Numbered from the stretch's first letter, positions 1-11,538 are shown. The stretch is DNA of 64,000 bases from Acanthacorydalis orientalis (GCA_034766995.1 CM068318.1:36489456-36553455); one strand, 5' to 3'. Numbers and translations are program-made. The notes: a model not told the origin generated them from the letters alone.

Positions 1-162
1 TGCGAAAAACTGAAATAATTTCTATGAAAAATAAACTAGAACATACACAAAACAGCCAAAAAAATGAAATAAACGAAACTCTCGGTTATTAACACGATAT
101 ATGAAAAAAAGCAGAAAAAAAGAATTCAGTTATGTTAAAACATGTTATGTGAAGAAAAAGAT

Positions 163-205
163 AGTTCAGAAAATAAAAACCGCAATTATTTATCTACCAA
201 CATAA
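163..205 (-). mobile_element. Solitary mariner terminal inverted repeat
   Basis: The terminal block of the mini-mariner family seen elsewhere in this window stands alone here: AACCGCAATTATTTATCTACC running into CAACATAA and then TA. The preceding bases do not continue the family's 5' untranslated sequence, so only the end of a copy survives. It is read as the 5' end of a minus-strand element. Confidence 0.7.
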
Positions 206-559
206 TATAACACTTATAGCATTAATAACATAACGGGATATTATATCAGTTCATCTTAACTGATAAAACAGAAAAATATAACTTTTGCTTAGTCGAACAA
301 ATTTTAATAGAAAGTATGAACCTTTCTTTAATACAGAATATTGTAATTAATTGTATATCAATCAAATTTAGAAATAGAACGATATTAACTAGGAAATTTC
401 CATAAAATGAAAACGTTAGCTTAATATGTTGAACAACTGGGTGGGTATATGTATATATATACACACTGTCTTTGTATACGTAGACATGTATGTGTGTATT
501 GGCCCATTACATACACATTTCTCAATAAGATCATTACGTTATAATATATAAATTTGTTA

Positions 560-870
560 ACAGCATAATAGAATCTCCGCGCTCGCACACACACACACTT
601 GATGTCCTCTAACTAAAAACGGAAACTACGACGTCCGGACGACGGTTGGATATCCTAGAAACACTATATACAAGTGAGCGCGCGGCGTAAATTTCAAAGC
701 CTCGTGGGTAATATTCAATTATAGAACGTGCGGTCAAATCAACTTCTTTGGCAAAACGTGTACCCTCATCAATATCGTGTTGACGGGTTGCCCGGTTTTG
801 ATGTGTCGTACACACAGAGAAAGCCGAGCCACTTGTCTGTATTAGTGCGGCAACACAAAGATTTTCTCAA
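560..870. other. Unassigned GC-richer stretch
   Basis: This block has far more G+C and CpG than its surroundings (for example GAGCGCGCGGCG near 680 and GACGGGTTGCCCGG near 782). It opens with a short (CA)n run. A 68-residue frame on the minus strand shows no recognisable domain. It could be an old transposon fragment, a regulatory block or a non-coding exon; nothing in the sequence decides between these. Confidence 0.3.
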
Positions 871-1092
871 ACGGGAGCCTATTTTCAATTGAAAATTGAG
901 GTACAACTATTAATGTATCAATATATTCGAGTTTCCGTGTAAAACATAAGTTGGAATAGTAAAAATTGTATTGTTAATTTATGTTTGAATAGAATAATGT
1001 TTCCACGGAATATGTTTACCTCTTGGCTGTCTATTCCTGTGCTTGGCGTGTGTATCAAAAGCGTTATTTGATTAAAAAATATAATTACATGT

Positions 1093-1362
<270 letters not shown>

Positions 1363-1740
1363 TTTATTTTACGTTTCTCTCTTTCTAATAAAAACAAATT
1401 ATTTACATAAATAATTAGAATTTCTCCTGATAATTAACAATTACAATAAAGTTCTAATTTACACATTAATTGTAGTCAGTAGCTGATTACAAATGAAAAA
1501 CTTTTAACATTTATTTTGATATATATGTAGATTATACAAATTGATATAAATTATTTTGTTTATAGTACATACAACTTTTAGTGTATATAAAAGTACATTT
1601 GTCCATCAGTAGAAATATTTATATATATATATATATATATAAACATGTGTTCAAAAAACTTTTTTTCATTTATTAATTTCTATATATCATTTACTATACT
1701 CAAGACTTCTTTAAAGAAATATAAAATTATGTGGTAGAAG

Positions 1741-2525
1741 AGGGGTTCTCAACATTGGGCCATGTTCTTCAAGGAGCTCCAGTATATTCCAAGGGTGTCA
1801 TAGTTAAAAATCACATAAAAGAGGAGTCACTGCACAAGATTGTACAGCTACAGAGAGAAGTGAGAAATGAAGAAAACAGAGAAGTAACCGAGGAAAGAAA
1901 ACAGAAAAGAAAACCGACAAGTTATGAAATCAGAAAACAGAAGTGAAATGAATAGTGAAGTGACCATCGATAGAATTTAAGAAGCGCTCATGGAGCTACA
2001 GAGCAATATAGCAGCCAAAATAACTTTCAGTCAAGAAAAACGCCGTTTTTGGATCAAGAGTATAATATCTAAAAAGTTTTCACAGTTTTGGGATAAAGTA
2101 AAGTTGTTTTCCATAGCGTTTCCTATTTCGTATTTGGTAGAATCGAGTTTCAGTTATGTGAATCATTTACTCATCTTAGAGCGGAATCGCCTTAACATAA
2201 TGGACAGAGATGATCTTCGGTTATCACTCACATTAGTAGAACCGGATATAAAAACAACTTGTTTCTGATCATCAAGCACAAGGGTCACATTAATAGAGAA
2301 ATACTTAAAGTATAAATTTTTATCTAATTATTGTATTTTGTATAAATTATAAAAATTATAATAAAACCTGTTTATATTTACAAACAACACATTTAAATAG
2401 CTACCTTCTACCAGTTGAACGGGGAGGGGGGGGGCTCTACGAAAGAAACAATGTCGGAAGGGGATCACAGGAAGGAAACATGGTCTGAAGGGGCAAACGG
2501 TCAGAAAAAGATTGAGAAACACTAC
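1741..2525 (+). mobile_element. Deleted hAT-superfamily element with target duplication
   Basis: The left end reads AGGGGTTCTCAAC and the right end, reverse-complemented, AGTGTTTCTCAAT, an imperfect terminal inverted repeat of the kind found on hAT elements. The 8-mer GGTAGAAG lies directly outside both ends (1733-1740 and 2526-2533), the expected 8-bp hAT target duplication. Between them only the transposase C-terminus survives (separate entry). The G-rich right subterminal region (2420-2500) resembles that of SCAND3/ZBED5-type hAT elements. A 71-codon open frame at 1731-1946 rich in Lys, Glu and Arg overlaps the left end and has no recognised domain. At about 785 bp, against 2.5-4 kb for autonomous relatives, this is an internal deletion derivative. 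Confidence 0.75.
1990..2288 (+). pseudogene. hAT transposase C-terminal (dimerisation) fragment, SCAND3/ZBED5-like
   Basis: The open frame from 1990 contains the order of motifs typical of the hAT C-terminal dimerisation region of ZBED5/SCAND3-like proteins: FWIKS, then FSQFWDKVKLFSIAFPISYL, then VESSFSYVNHLL, RNRLNI and DLRLSL, ending with EPDI. A frameshift near 2263 truncates the frame, but the next frame immediately continues SDHQAQGSH before a stop, which is the usual end of this family. The BED finger and the RNase-H-like catalytic core are missing. It cannot transpose. The family assignment rests on motif recall and is firm for hAT, less so for the subfamily. Confidence 0.82.
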
Positions 2526-2533
2526 GGTAGAAG

Positions 2534-3360
2534 ATAATAAAAATTTATTCAATCAGCAATAATTATTCTAATATCTATGGTTGTTTCCTATCTTTGTTAT
2601 AAATGAAAACTTCTGTCTTTATAAAATATAAAGATAAAAGTATAAAGTCAAGAAATTGTTAAAATCTCTTCATAATACCCTGAATATTATTACAAAAAAG
2701 ATTATAATCAAAAGATGTTAAGCCTAGACAATAAAATGTTTGAAAAAATTTTCACGATTTTATCCTTGAATATTTTCCACATTCTCAAAAAAAAAATACA
2801 AAATCCGTCTAATTCTACCTTAGATACAAATCATTATTATAAAGATATTCTTTTTTCCTATTTAAAAGATTCATGTTCTTTTAGTTTGACACACTATACG
2901 GAGTGCTTGTTCTTATATTACTTATTCATGTAGCGACAGAGTATCGCCTTATTGATTAATTCGATGACAGAACGCGCGTTGTCACCACAGTTCGGTGGCT
3001 ATGTCAAGACCGCCTAGGATCAGGGTAACATTAGTGCCGCTCCAACGACTAACAGTTCTCTGATCTTTGAATGTTCTCTTTATTACATTAGAACAGATAT
3101 AGGGACATTTCCTTCAACTTAAATTTTACTGACAAAAAATTAATGTATGCACAACTTCTAGCACTGAGATTAAAAATCATCGAAGAACAATGTCTCGTAT
3201 AAATGTATATATCACACAAAATACAAGATTTTATGAAGTATTGCCATTTTTTTTAAAAAAATAAACATATCTGATAATACAGTGTTTCCTTTTTTATTGT
3301 TCAAATTAAAATTTAATTAATACTAATTTTCATAAATGTATTTTTAAAATAATATACTTA
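2534..3360. other. No recognisable gene or element
   Basis: AT-rich sequence with one more complex patch at 2935-3075 (GACAGAACGCGCGTTGTCACC, then CCGCCTAGGATCAGGG). A 72-codon frame at 2715-2933 has no domain and low-complexity composition. Nothing else is supportable. Confidence 0.4.
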
Positions 3361-3362
3361 TA

Positions 3363-3373
3363 TACCGTATTTA

Positions 3374-3407
<34 letters not shown>

Positions 3408-3746
3408 TAAATACAGTGCATCTCTATGTATAGAACGCTCCTATATATAAAATGCGGTTGAATTTAAAATGATTTTCTTCAATTTTTTCTTATACTGGTA
3501 ATATAAGACTCATGATAATAATTAAATAATTTTAGTAGAAGATTTCTAAATGAGAAATTCCAAAAGTGTATAATGTAATATAAAATAATAAAATGTTGAC
3601 TTCTCTATTTACTTGGTACTTAAGAGAGACGCTCCCCCACTTTCTATTTTTTGAACTCATAATTTTCATCCCTGTTGTATAAGACGCACCCGAAAATTGA
3701 AACCAATTTTTTAGTGTTTAAAGTGCGTCTTGTACAATATACGGTT
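3363..3746. mobile_element. Fold-back MITE with ACCGTAT ends
   Basis: The ends are inverted: TACCGTATTTAA at the left and ATACGGTTTA at the right. Next to the left end a (TA)n tract lies between inverted arms GTATTTAATTTA and TAAATTAAATAC. Near the right end AAGACGCAC (3681-3689) and GTGCGTCTT (3723-3731) form another hairpin. The ACCGTAT...TATAAGACGCACC signature recalls widespread non-autonomous DNA transposons, but I cannot name the superfamily. No coding capacity is visible. Confidence 0.5.
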
Positions 3747-4126
3747 TATTTTTTCAGACACTCTACAAATCATATTTTATTATAATCAGAAATGTTCAAT
3801 AATTGACAATGGCCCATTTTTTATTGGAGTTTATACACATTTCGATGGAAATCCCATCATCTTTAAGCACTAGAATATAGAAAAATATTTTGTGACAAGA
3901 GATTTTTCTATGTGTTCTAAATAAGATACTACCACCATCAAAATCCACATAAATAACAATGAAAAATGTTCAATAATCAATTATTGTACTCGTACATTAC
4001 TGACCAGGAAAAAATGTTTTTGTTTACAAAGTGAATGAAAAATACATTTGTTGAAGTAAATTTAGTTACTGGGTAAAAAATATTATATAATTATTTCTTA
4101 ATTGACATTTAAAATAAATATTGCTA

Positions 4127-5385
4127 TTGGGTTGACCAATAAGTAATATCGGATTTCTTGGTAAATTTCCCAGTAATTTTTTTTAATATGGAAAACTTTT
4201 TTGAATAAGTATCTACCGTTATGATCAATGACTTTTTGGCATCTGTGTAGGCAGTTTCATAATACCATCCTCCCAGAATTTACTTTTTTCATCAAAAAAT
4301 CTCAAAACATTAATTTCGAAAGGTCTCTAAAAATCATTTTTTTCCCATTAATGGAATTTTGTAAAGAACAAAATAAGTGAAAATCTGATTTTTTCAAATC
4401 CGGTGAATATGTTGGATGAATAAGAACATTTCAACTCAGCTCTCACAATTTTTGCCTAGTCTGTAAAAATACGTGTGACCTCGCGTTATCTCAGTGGAAA
4501 ATTATTCTTTTCCTATTGACAAATCCCTTGTCATTTTTCCTTAATGTTCTTCAGTCTATCCAATTGTGAATAGCATTCATCAGAATTAAGCGGCAGGATC
4601 TCATAAAACAGTACCCCTTTCTAATCCCACCATACACATAACATGACTTTCTTGCGTGTATAAACCGGCTTCGAGAGATGTTAACGAGATTGATCCTGAT
4701 TTACTACAATGTCTTTTTCGTATCACATTATTGTAGACAATCCACTTTTCATCCCCAGTAACAACCCACTTCAAAAATGGTTCGTTCTTATTGCATTTTA
4801 ACAATGAATCTCAAGCCAAAATTCGATCAACTAAATTTATTTTGCTTAAATTGTATAGAACCCAAACATCATATCTGGAACCATACCATACATATAGTTG
4901 ATATTAATGGTTCTCAGCTGTGGATTTCAATATTCCTAACATTTCAGCAATATGTAGTGTGATATAACGTGGATTTTTTCAGTTAAACAAGAGATTTAAT
5001 CGTTATCAATCTCGATAGGTTTTCCAGAGCGTTTATCATCGATAAAATTAAAATCTCCATCAAGAAACTTTTTGAACTATCTCTGCACCATTCTTTCATT
5101 CACAGCACCATTTCTCATCTGAAATCTTTTGTACCGCATTTTTACCTTTGCGGAAATGAAAAAGCATATTTGCACGAAAATACATCTTCTCGTTATTCAT
5201 CTTCAAATCAAAAAAAATACTAAAAAAAATAACTAAATATAATGGGTTTTTTAAAAAATTATACGTTAAAGTCTCAGATTTAAGATTGTATATGCGTTTT
5301 ATAGGTTATGAATTATCTTTTGTTTCAAAAACAACAGAAACGATCTGTTACGAAGAAATTCGACATTACTTATTGGTCAACTCAA
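4127..5385 (-). mobile_element. Full-length mellifera-type mariner, inactive
   Basis: Perfectly placed mariner ends: TTGGGTTGACCAATAAGTAA at the left and its imperfect reverse complement ending in CAACTCAA at the right, each bordered by the target TA (4125-4126 and 5386-5387). The 1259-bp length is right for a complete mariner. The TTGGGTTG..AATAAGTAAT termini and the transposase sequence match the honeybee (mellifera) type. The transposase reads on the minus strand and is broken. Confidence 0.9.
4165..5200 (-). pseudogene. mariner transposase (mellifera type), broken by frameshifts and stops
   Basis: Starting at ATG 5200 on the minus strand, MNNEKMYFRANM begins the DNA-binding region, but the frame is lost early. 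The middle of the gene is open at 4601-4804 and holds the first catalytic aspartate in VVTGDEKWIVYNN, followed by the usual KAGL..ESHVMC region. The second aspartate survives in DNARSH (near 4480), with the preceding Gln codon turned into TGA. The third is in YSPDLKKSDFHLF (near 4400). All three D,D34D residues are therefore still visible, but several frameshifts and stops separate them. The family excises and inserts DNA at TA sites; this copy cannot make a protein. Confidence 0.88.
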
Positions 5386-5425
5386 TAAAAAGAAAACTAT
5401 TTTTTCGGATTGACTATGAATTAAG

Positions 5426-5427
<2 letters not shown>

Positions 5428-5466
<39 letters not shown>
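5428..5466. repeat. (TA)n microsatellite
   Basis: A pure TA tract beginning about 40 bp beyond the right end of the mellifera-type mariner. Confidence 0.95.
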
Positions 5467-5469
<3 letters not shown>

Positions 5470-5879
5470 TAGTAACCTTCATACTCTTATGAGAAAAATA
5501 TTAAATTTTTCTTATTGTTTTGAAATGATTGTTGTAAATTATAAAGCATATAAAAAGGAATGAATTTTTATTTTGCATAATGAAACAACAAATTACGACA
5601 AAATCAATTACATTTCCGAAAATACTTGATTTATTTCAGTTCGTCGAAAATTCTAGTATGCTAAATTTCAACTAAAACTATGACTGGATATAATGTTACA
5701 TATACTGTTATTTTTTAATAAAACAATTATCCTCTGTAATGTTTAACAAGCGATGTTGTTGACAGCATTCTAAACAATTAAACGTATATTCTATATAATA
5801 ATTGGAATGAAAAATAATTCGTACAAAAAGGAAAATACATTTCAGGAATATAATCATATATGTAGTTCTTATAAATATG

Positions 5880-6290
5880 AATTTTCACTTTGACATTGAC
5901 AAATCGCTCTCCGGCGGACCTGGCGCGAAAATAATCATCGAATCTCACAACAAGACCTCCTCATACAAATAAAATACTCTCAAATAACTTCGACATATGT
6001 ACATTTGTGTGTTATCCCGTTTGAAACAAAACTCTATACTAGAGAGATTGAGTAATGTATTAGATACGCACGACCACAGTGACATTGGTGTTTCTTGTGT
6101 GTCGTTGCGGTTGGCCAGCCTGACGTACGCCGGTGGCGCCTTTCATCGCCAACAAACAAACTAGCTGCGACAAATTCAGTCATTAATCATTCCAGTAGCT
6201 GTCAAAACTTTATCTAAACTGTCTACGATTGCGGTATATAAACGTGGATAGATACAAACTAACATACATAACATCTATAAATACACATTT
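5880..6290. other. Unassigned complex-sequence island
   Basis: A GC-richer block (CTCCGGCGGACCTGGCGCG near 5910; TACGCCGGTGGCGCC near 6126) between AT-rich flanks. It has no mariner, hAT or LINE signature and no convincing open frame. It could be regulatory DNA or a non-coding exon. Further (TA)n tracts follow at 6300-6337 and 6590-6648. Confidence 0.3.
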
Positions 6291-6297
6291 ATATTCA

Positions 6298-6338
<41 letters not shown>

Positions 6339-6602
6339 CAGGTCTTTAAATAATGTATATAATACATGAAAACCTCTTTTGTATTCTACTAGTTGTCGCT
6401 GTTCAGTTTATTAATTTATAAAGTAGTTTAAATACCTTAGTGAAAATAGATTCACTGTTCCGTTAACTTTACTTACTATTTTTTATCTAAACGCCCACTT
6501 CCTTAAGATTTCCCGTAAATAAAAATATTAATAAACAGAATGTATCTTCTTTTCTTCTTAGACGAATCTTCAGCATCTTTAGTATCATATACATATATAT
6601 AC

Positions 6603-6651
<49 letters not shown>

Positions 6652-6909
6652 ACTAATATTAAATTACATATCAACAGTAATCCTCTCATTTACTATGTAA
6701 TTCTTTCCAAACAAATATGTTGTGGAACTGAATAAGGAACTTCAAAAATTAAGAAAGATATACTTTTTTTAATTAGCTTAATGTGTTTTTTTTTTAATGG
6801 TATTTCTCGTCTAATAATTTGTTTATCTGGTAATTTTTCAAATTCTTAATTTAATAATATTCCTAATTTAATTTACAGCGAAGGTTTTTCATCAAACAAA
6901 TAGCATATA

Positions 6910-7875
6910 CGGGAGTCGTTTGATACGTATGGTAAAAAAGATAAACACCGTTTTTTGGAAAAAAATCGATTTCATTCCTCGACAATCTCCATTGTGGACT
7001 ATATACTTAATCCAGCGAGTCTGCAAAATATGCATTGATGACGGCAGCTTAATTCGACAAGAATTTCTTCCCACCGAGCTAAATTTTCAAATTTTGGAAT
7101 AGGAAGAAGTCGCACGGGTCAAGTCCGGAGAATAGGGTGGATTAAGAATCAATTCGATGCCTAATTTGTACAATTTTGCCATTTAGACAGTCGATTTATG
7201 GGACGACGCGTTATCTTGTTGAAAAGGTACTTTTTGTGTGGAAATCTTGGCCATTTTTTTCAGATCTTCTTTCAAACAGACCAATAATGTTGTATAATAA
7301 GCTCCTGTTATAGTTTTTCTCTTAGTTAAGTAGTGGATCAGGATGGTTCCTTGCGAATCCCAAAAAACAGTGGCCATCACCTGCCTAGCCGACGAAACGG
7401 TCCTCGCCTTCTTCGATGCACTTTTATCAGTCGTTGTCCACTGCTTTGACTGCTGTTTCAACTCAACTATGTAGTGATGGATCCATGTTTCATCCATGGT
7501 GATGAATCGATCCAAAAGACCAGCTCGTTTTTTTCCATTTTTGGCATACTCATTTCAAACATCTGCAGAATGTGCACAACGCGTCGCTTCCACACCAAAA
7601 GCATAATTTAGTATGAGCAGTTACTACTGTTTTACCACCCGTTTTGAGTTCATACAAAAAATGCTCTTATTTTCCTCTTTTTCAGGTTTAATTCAATGAT
7701 CCAATTAGAAGTAAAATTACTAATAAAACCAAATTCGATATTTCCATAAAACAGACCTAAACTTACACTTTCAAATGCTATTAACACGAACACGATGAAA
7801 TGATACAAACACATTGAAAAAAATATGGTTAGAATTTAAAAAACAAAAACCGCAATTATTTTCCTACCAACCTAA
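6910..7875 (-). mobile_element. Chimeric mariner: cecropia-type 5' end joined to a different mariner 3' half
   Basis: The right boundary is the 5' TIR of the mini-mariner (cecropia-like) family, CCTACCAACCTAA followed by TA. The 5' untranslated region and transposase start of that family continue down to about 7590. From there to 6910 the sequence belongs to another mariner family whose 3' end reads GGGAGTCGTTTGATA, bordered by TA at 6908-6909. Both parts point the same way (minus strand). The two ends are not inverted repeats of each other, so this is a recombinant or a nested or deleted pair and not a decayed single element. Confidence 0.75.
6930..7590 (-). pseudogene. mariner transposase catalytic half
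   Basis: On the minus strand the frame reads EYAKNGKKRAGLLDRF, then ITMDETWIHHY (first catalytic Asp), then the linker ARQVMATVFWDSQGTILI and VPFQQDNASSHKS (second Asp), up to 7183. After a break it continues with MAKLYKLGIEL and PPYSPDLTRA. The usual final Asp of SPDLAPSD is not in register: the residues after PDL are TRATS, so the D34D position looks lost. The C-terminus is frameshifted but recognisable (FADSLDQV equivalent). A stop lies just upstream of EYAKN. No N-terminal DNA-binding domain of the same family precedes it. Confidence 0.82.
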
Positions 7876-9320
7876 TATTTCACGAAGTATTTAAATGAAT
7901 TAATTTAAATAATATAAAATTTCGTGTATTATTAAGAATTGACATGAACTGCCAGTATATGATACACCTAAAAAATTATCAAAATAAGGTTTTTTTATGT
8001 TACTACAAGAATCTTAATTGTAAAAAAGTGTACCTACCAAGTCTGATTTATATTAAAATTTTAATAACAATTATAATCAATTAGAAACTTTAAATCTAGT
8101 TGCTTCGCAAAATATGTAAATTATCAGGCAAATTTGATGAACCTTTCATTTAAATTTAGATGAAAAAATGTAATACAGCAAAACTTTTTAGCATATTCTT
8201 TTGCTACGTACTTAAATTTAATTGAAAATATTTTTTATAATTCATATGGATCCATTAAATTTACCTAGACATAAATAAATTGTTTAATAATATCTACATA
8301 TAAGTACGAGTATTTATAAATATTACATACTACATTCGATTAGAATTATATATTTCAACTTATAATCAAATATCGAATGTTTGTCTCATAAAAATTATTC
8401 GAGATCTTCAAATAAGTAAGTGTCAAAACGCGAAGAGTTAGGATAAAAAAGATAGGTTAAGGAGACATTACTGCCTATAGAATATTAAAAACCAATGTCA
8501 ATTCATACAGTCATATTAAGGTCATTCGTTGTGTAGATCTCTGAGGATATATTTCAAAAAGATTTTTAAAAGATTAGTGTATTAACCAACATTGATTTTA
8601 TAGATCTGTTGAACAAATTCATATAATTACTATGTTCTGTAAATATTTTATCCTTTATCCCGTTTAGTTTGCATAAGTAATGTGTTTACAGTGACAGAGA
8701 GCGCGTATTATAATAATATTGAAACACTTACCTCTTTTCTGAGATGGACAACCACGAACCGTCAAAATGTTCGCCCGTTCTCCCTTTAGTTCAGAAAATA
8801 GAATTTCATGGCTATTTAACCTACTCACTTTCCAAATACAAAATTGTTTAAAATTCTATCGTTTTTTAACACGGACACCGAGGTTGGAAACTAACTCACA
8901 CGCGACACTATTGACAATTCGTATATACTTAATATTATGAAAATATTATACCGTTAATTAACTATCTTACTTCATAACCTTTGTCTTTAACGCGCTCGAA
9001 CTTGTCAGAACTCACTACTATACCGACCTTCGAACACTAACGTTTTAAGAAATGCGTAGCGTATAAGAAACTACGCTGGACTGATTCGTCTTGTACTTTT
9101 CAAGTAGTTGCATAACCTCTTTGTAATAATAAAATAAAATAAATATTTCACTTAGTACCGAAAACGTATATTTCTCAATAACACGAATCAATGCATCAAT
9201 TACATAATTTTCAATTTACAGGTTTACTATTGTATAAGTAATGTATATCCCACATTAATAAACGGAATAACTGTATAAATGTGTAACTGCACTACAAAAC
9301 TAACTGAACTGAATTCATAA
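7876..9320. other. No recognisable gene or element
   Basis: AT-rich intergenic sequence. A higher-complexity patch at 8690-9110 contains CGCGCTCGAACTTGTC and a sequence that reads GAG|GTAAGTGTT on the minus strand (8721-8734), a good splice-donor match. I see no matching coding exon, so this is only a hint of a non-coding exon. Confidence 0.35.
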
Positions 9321-9321
9321 C

Positions 9322-9612
9322 TGTACAATTGAACACAAATAAAATTTAATATATATATATACATATATATACATACATATATATATGTGTGTGTGTGATT
9401 TTTCTAAATAGAATTTATATCATTTTTCGTAATAAAAATTAAATATTTTATTTTAATAAACTATACAACTGAACACAAATAAAATTGAATTTGTATCTAT
9501 CTATCTATCTATCTATCTATATATATATATATATATATGATTTTTGTAAATAGAATTTATTAATTTATATCATTTTTCGTAATAAAAATTAAATATTTCA
9601 TTTTAATAAAGT
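9322..9612. repeat. Two-copy tandem duplication with divergent microsatellites
   Basis: The unit runs from GAACACAAATAAAATT through a microsatellite to TTTTTCTAAATAGAATTTAT, ATCATTTTTCGTAATAAA and ATTTTAATAAA, and occurs twice (about 9330-9460 and 9470-9612). The first copy carries (TA)n(TG)n and the second carries (CTAT)n(TA)n. The flanks are nearly identical, so the microsatellites have changed since the duplication. Confidence 0.8.
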
Positions 9613-9911
9613 ATTGAGTACGAATTGAAACATTCTAATACGATGAAACTTATACAAAAATTAAATTGTATATTCGTGGTGATTGATTATAAGATTTATA
9701 GAGTAGATTGTTTTTAAAAAATTCTTATATTTTGAAGGGTATATTATTCGAAATGTAACTTAGATTCCTGTTTAACAATAATTATAAATTTTAATATTTT
9801 TTTGTTTTTAACATTGTTTTATTCGACTGAATTAAAATTGTTATCGAATATGAACTTAGAACCGTAAATACTTCTGAGTAGATTTTATATTCGTTTTAGA
9901 ACAAATATTTG

Positions 9912-9915
<4 letters not shown>

Positions 9916-9991
<76 letters not shown>

Positions 9992-10052
9992 ATATACATA
10001 TATATATATATGTATATATTTATAATATATATATATATATATATAATATATA
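9916..10052. repeat. (TA)n microsatellite split by a mini-mariner
   Basis: A TA tract with a few TTATAAT interruptions. It stops at the left TIR of the element at 10053 and resumes at 10628-10708, as expected if the element inserted into a pre-existing TA tract. Confidence 0.9.
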
Positions 10053-10622
10053 TTACGTTGGTAGAAAAATAATTGCGGTTCATGACATTTAAATTAATAT
10101 AAATTTTTCTCTTTTTTAATTTACCTGGCTGTTTTAAGTAATCCAGAACTATTGAACGACTAACGCCTAACTTTTGTGCAAGATCTAGAATTGTTGTGCG
10201 TGGTTCTGATTCAACTAACGCTTTCAGTTGTTCGTTATACGCTGAAGAATGATGGCCACGACCTTGTTCATCTTCAAGACTCTCGTCCGTATCACGAATT
10301 TTTTTGAAGAACCATTGCACCATACGTTCCTTAACAGTACTCACACCAAAAGCATCGTTTAGTTTGCAAGCAGTTTGGGCTACTTAACCACCTGTTTTGA
10401 ACTCATGCAAAAAATGGCTCTTACCTGCTTCTTTTCCATCTTGAATGTCAATCTCAAATTGATGCAAAATTAATAATATAACAAAAAGTAATTGTTACCA
10501 AAGTACAGCCCGAAAAATGCACTTTAAAACGATATTAACATGAACACGATGAAATTACACTTTCATTGAAAAGAATTGAGGTTAGAATTCAGAAAACAAA
10601 AGTCGCAATTATTGTCCTACAA

Positions 10623-10627
<5 letters not shown>
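10053..10627 (-). mobile_element. Mini-mariner (HTH-only deletion derivative), copy 1
   Basis: The left TIR TTACGTTGGTAGAAAAATAA and right end CGCAATTATTGTCCTACAAA are inverted relative to each other and lie in a TA tract. On the minus strand a transposase start is at ATG 10439. One frameshift and one stop precede a long frame holding the N-terminal DNA-binding domain: KLNDAFGVSTVKERMVQWFF, then RDTDESLEDEQGRG, EQLKALVESEPRTT and LAQKLGVSRSIVLDYLKQ. It then passes straight into sequence encoded by the 3' TIR (NVMNRNYFST) and on into TA-encoded residues. All catalytic sequence is absent. A complete relative would be about 1.3 kb and encode about 345 residues. Confidence 0.85.
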
Positions 10628-10708
<81 letters not shown>

Positions 10709-11020
10709 GTGACGCACCAAGAATTTAATCTAAGGAGGGAGAGCTTAACATATAAAAGAAAATTAAATGTTAATTCAATAAAATTAGGTGATAATAAAAG
10801 TTAAAATTAGGTCATTAGGTGATTATAAAAAAATATTTAAAGAATATGACCAGTTTTCTTTTCTTTTTACAGAACTTTTAAATTACTTCAGTCGTGATTA
10901 CATTTAAGTCTCTGTGTATATAGGACCATTTTCGCACGATGATTTTGTTTTGTTTTCTGTTTTTTTTCTTTTTCGTTTGGGGAGTACTAGGGTACCTTGC
11001 CTCCCCCCCTTGGTTCACCA

Positions 11021-11022
<2 letters not shown>

Positions 11023-11084
<62 letters not shown>

Positions 11085-11106
11085 ATGTATATATATATAT
11101 ATATAA
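11023..11106. repeat. (TA)n(TG)n(TA)n microsatellite
   Basis: TA tract with a central TGTGTG run. The preceding block 10985-11022 (CTAGGGTACCTTGCCTCCCC) is unusually C-rich and looks like the eroded edge of another repeat. Smaller TA tracts follow at 11291-11321, 11488-11535, 11938-11966 and 12284-12304. Confidence 0.9.
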
Positions 11107-11288
11107 TGTAAATTCTACAATAAGCAGCTAAATATATGGCATTCTTAATTAAAAATGACAGGTTGAATATGATCAATCCCTTAAACCACAGCAAGTATAA
11201 AGTGTTAATCATTCAAGCAAGTCAAACTTATTATTATACTAAAGTTTTAATTTGAAAAATTACAAATAACTCTTTACTTCGACATACA

Positions 11289-11323
<35 letters not shown>

Positions 11324-11483
11324 TGTGTGCGTGGGTGTAAAAATTTAAAAAAATCGTGTTTTTTTTTAATTTAGTATTTTATTTCACTCATATTTTAGTA
11401 TGAAATGAATTTAGTATAAAAATTACATGATTTTTTTAATTTTTGCGATTCTTTTTAAGACTTTTATGTGTAAGCATGATTGA

Positions 11484-11538
<55 letters not shown>

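Noticed and set aside
609..815. 68-codon minus-strand frame as a gene
   Set aside because: Openness reflects higher GC content locally. There is no family match and no splice or promoter support.
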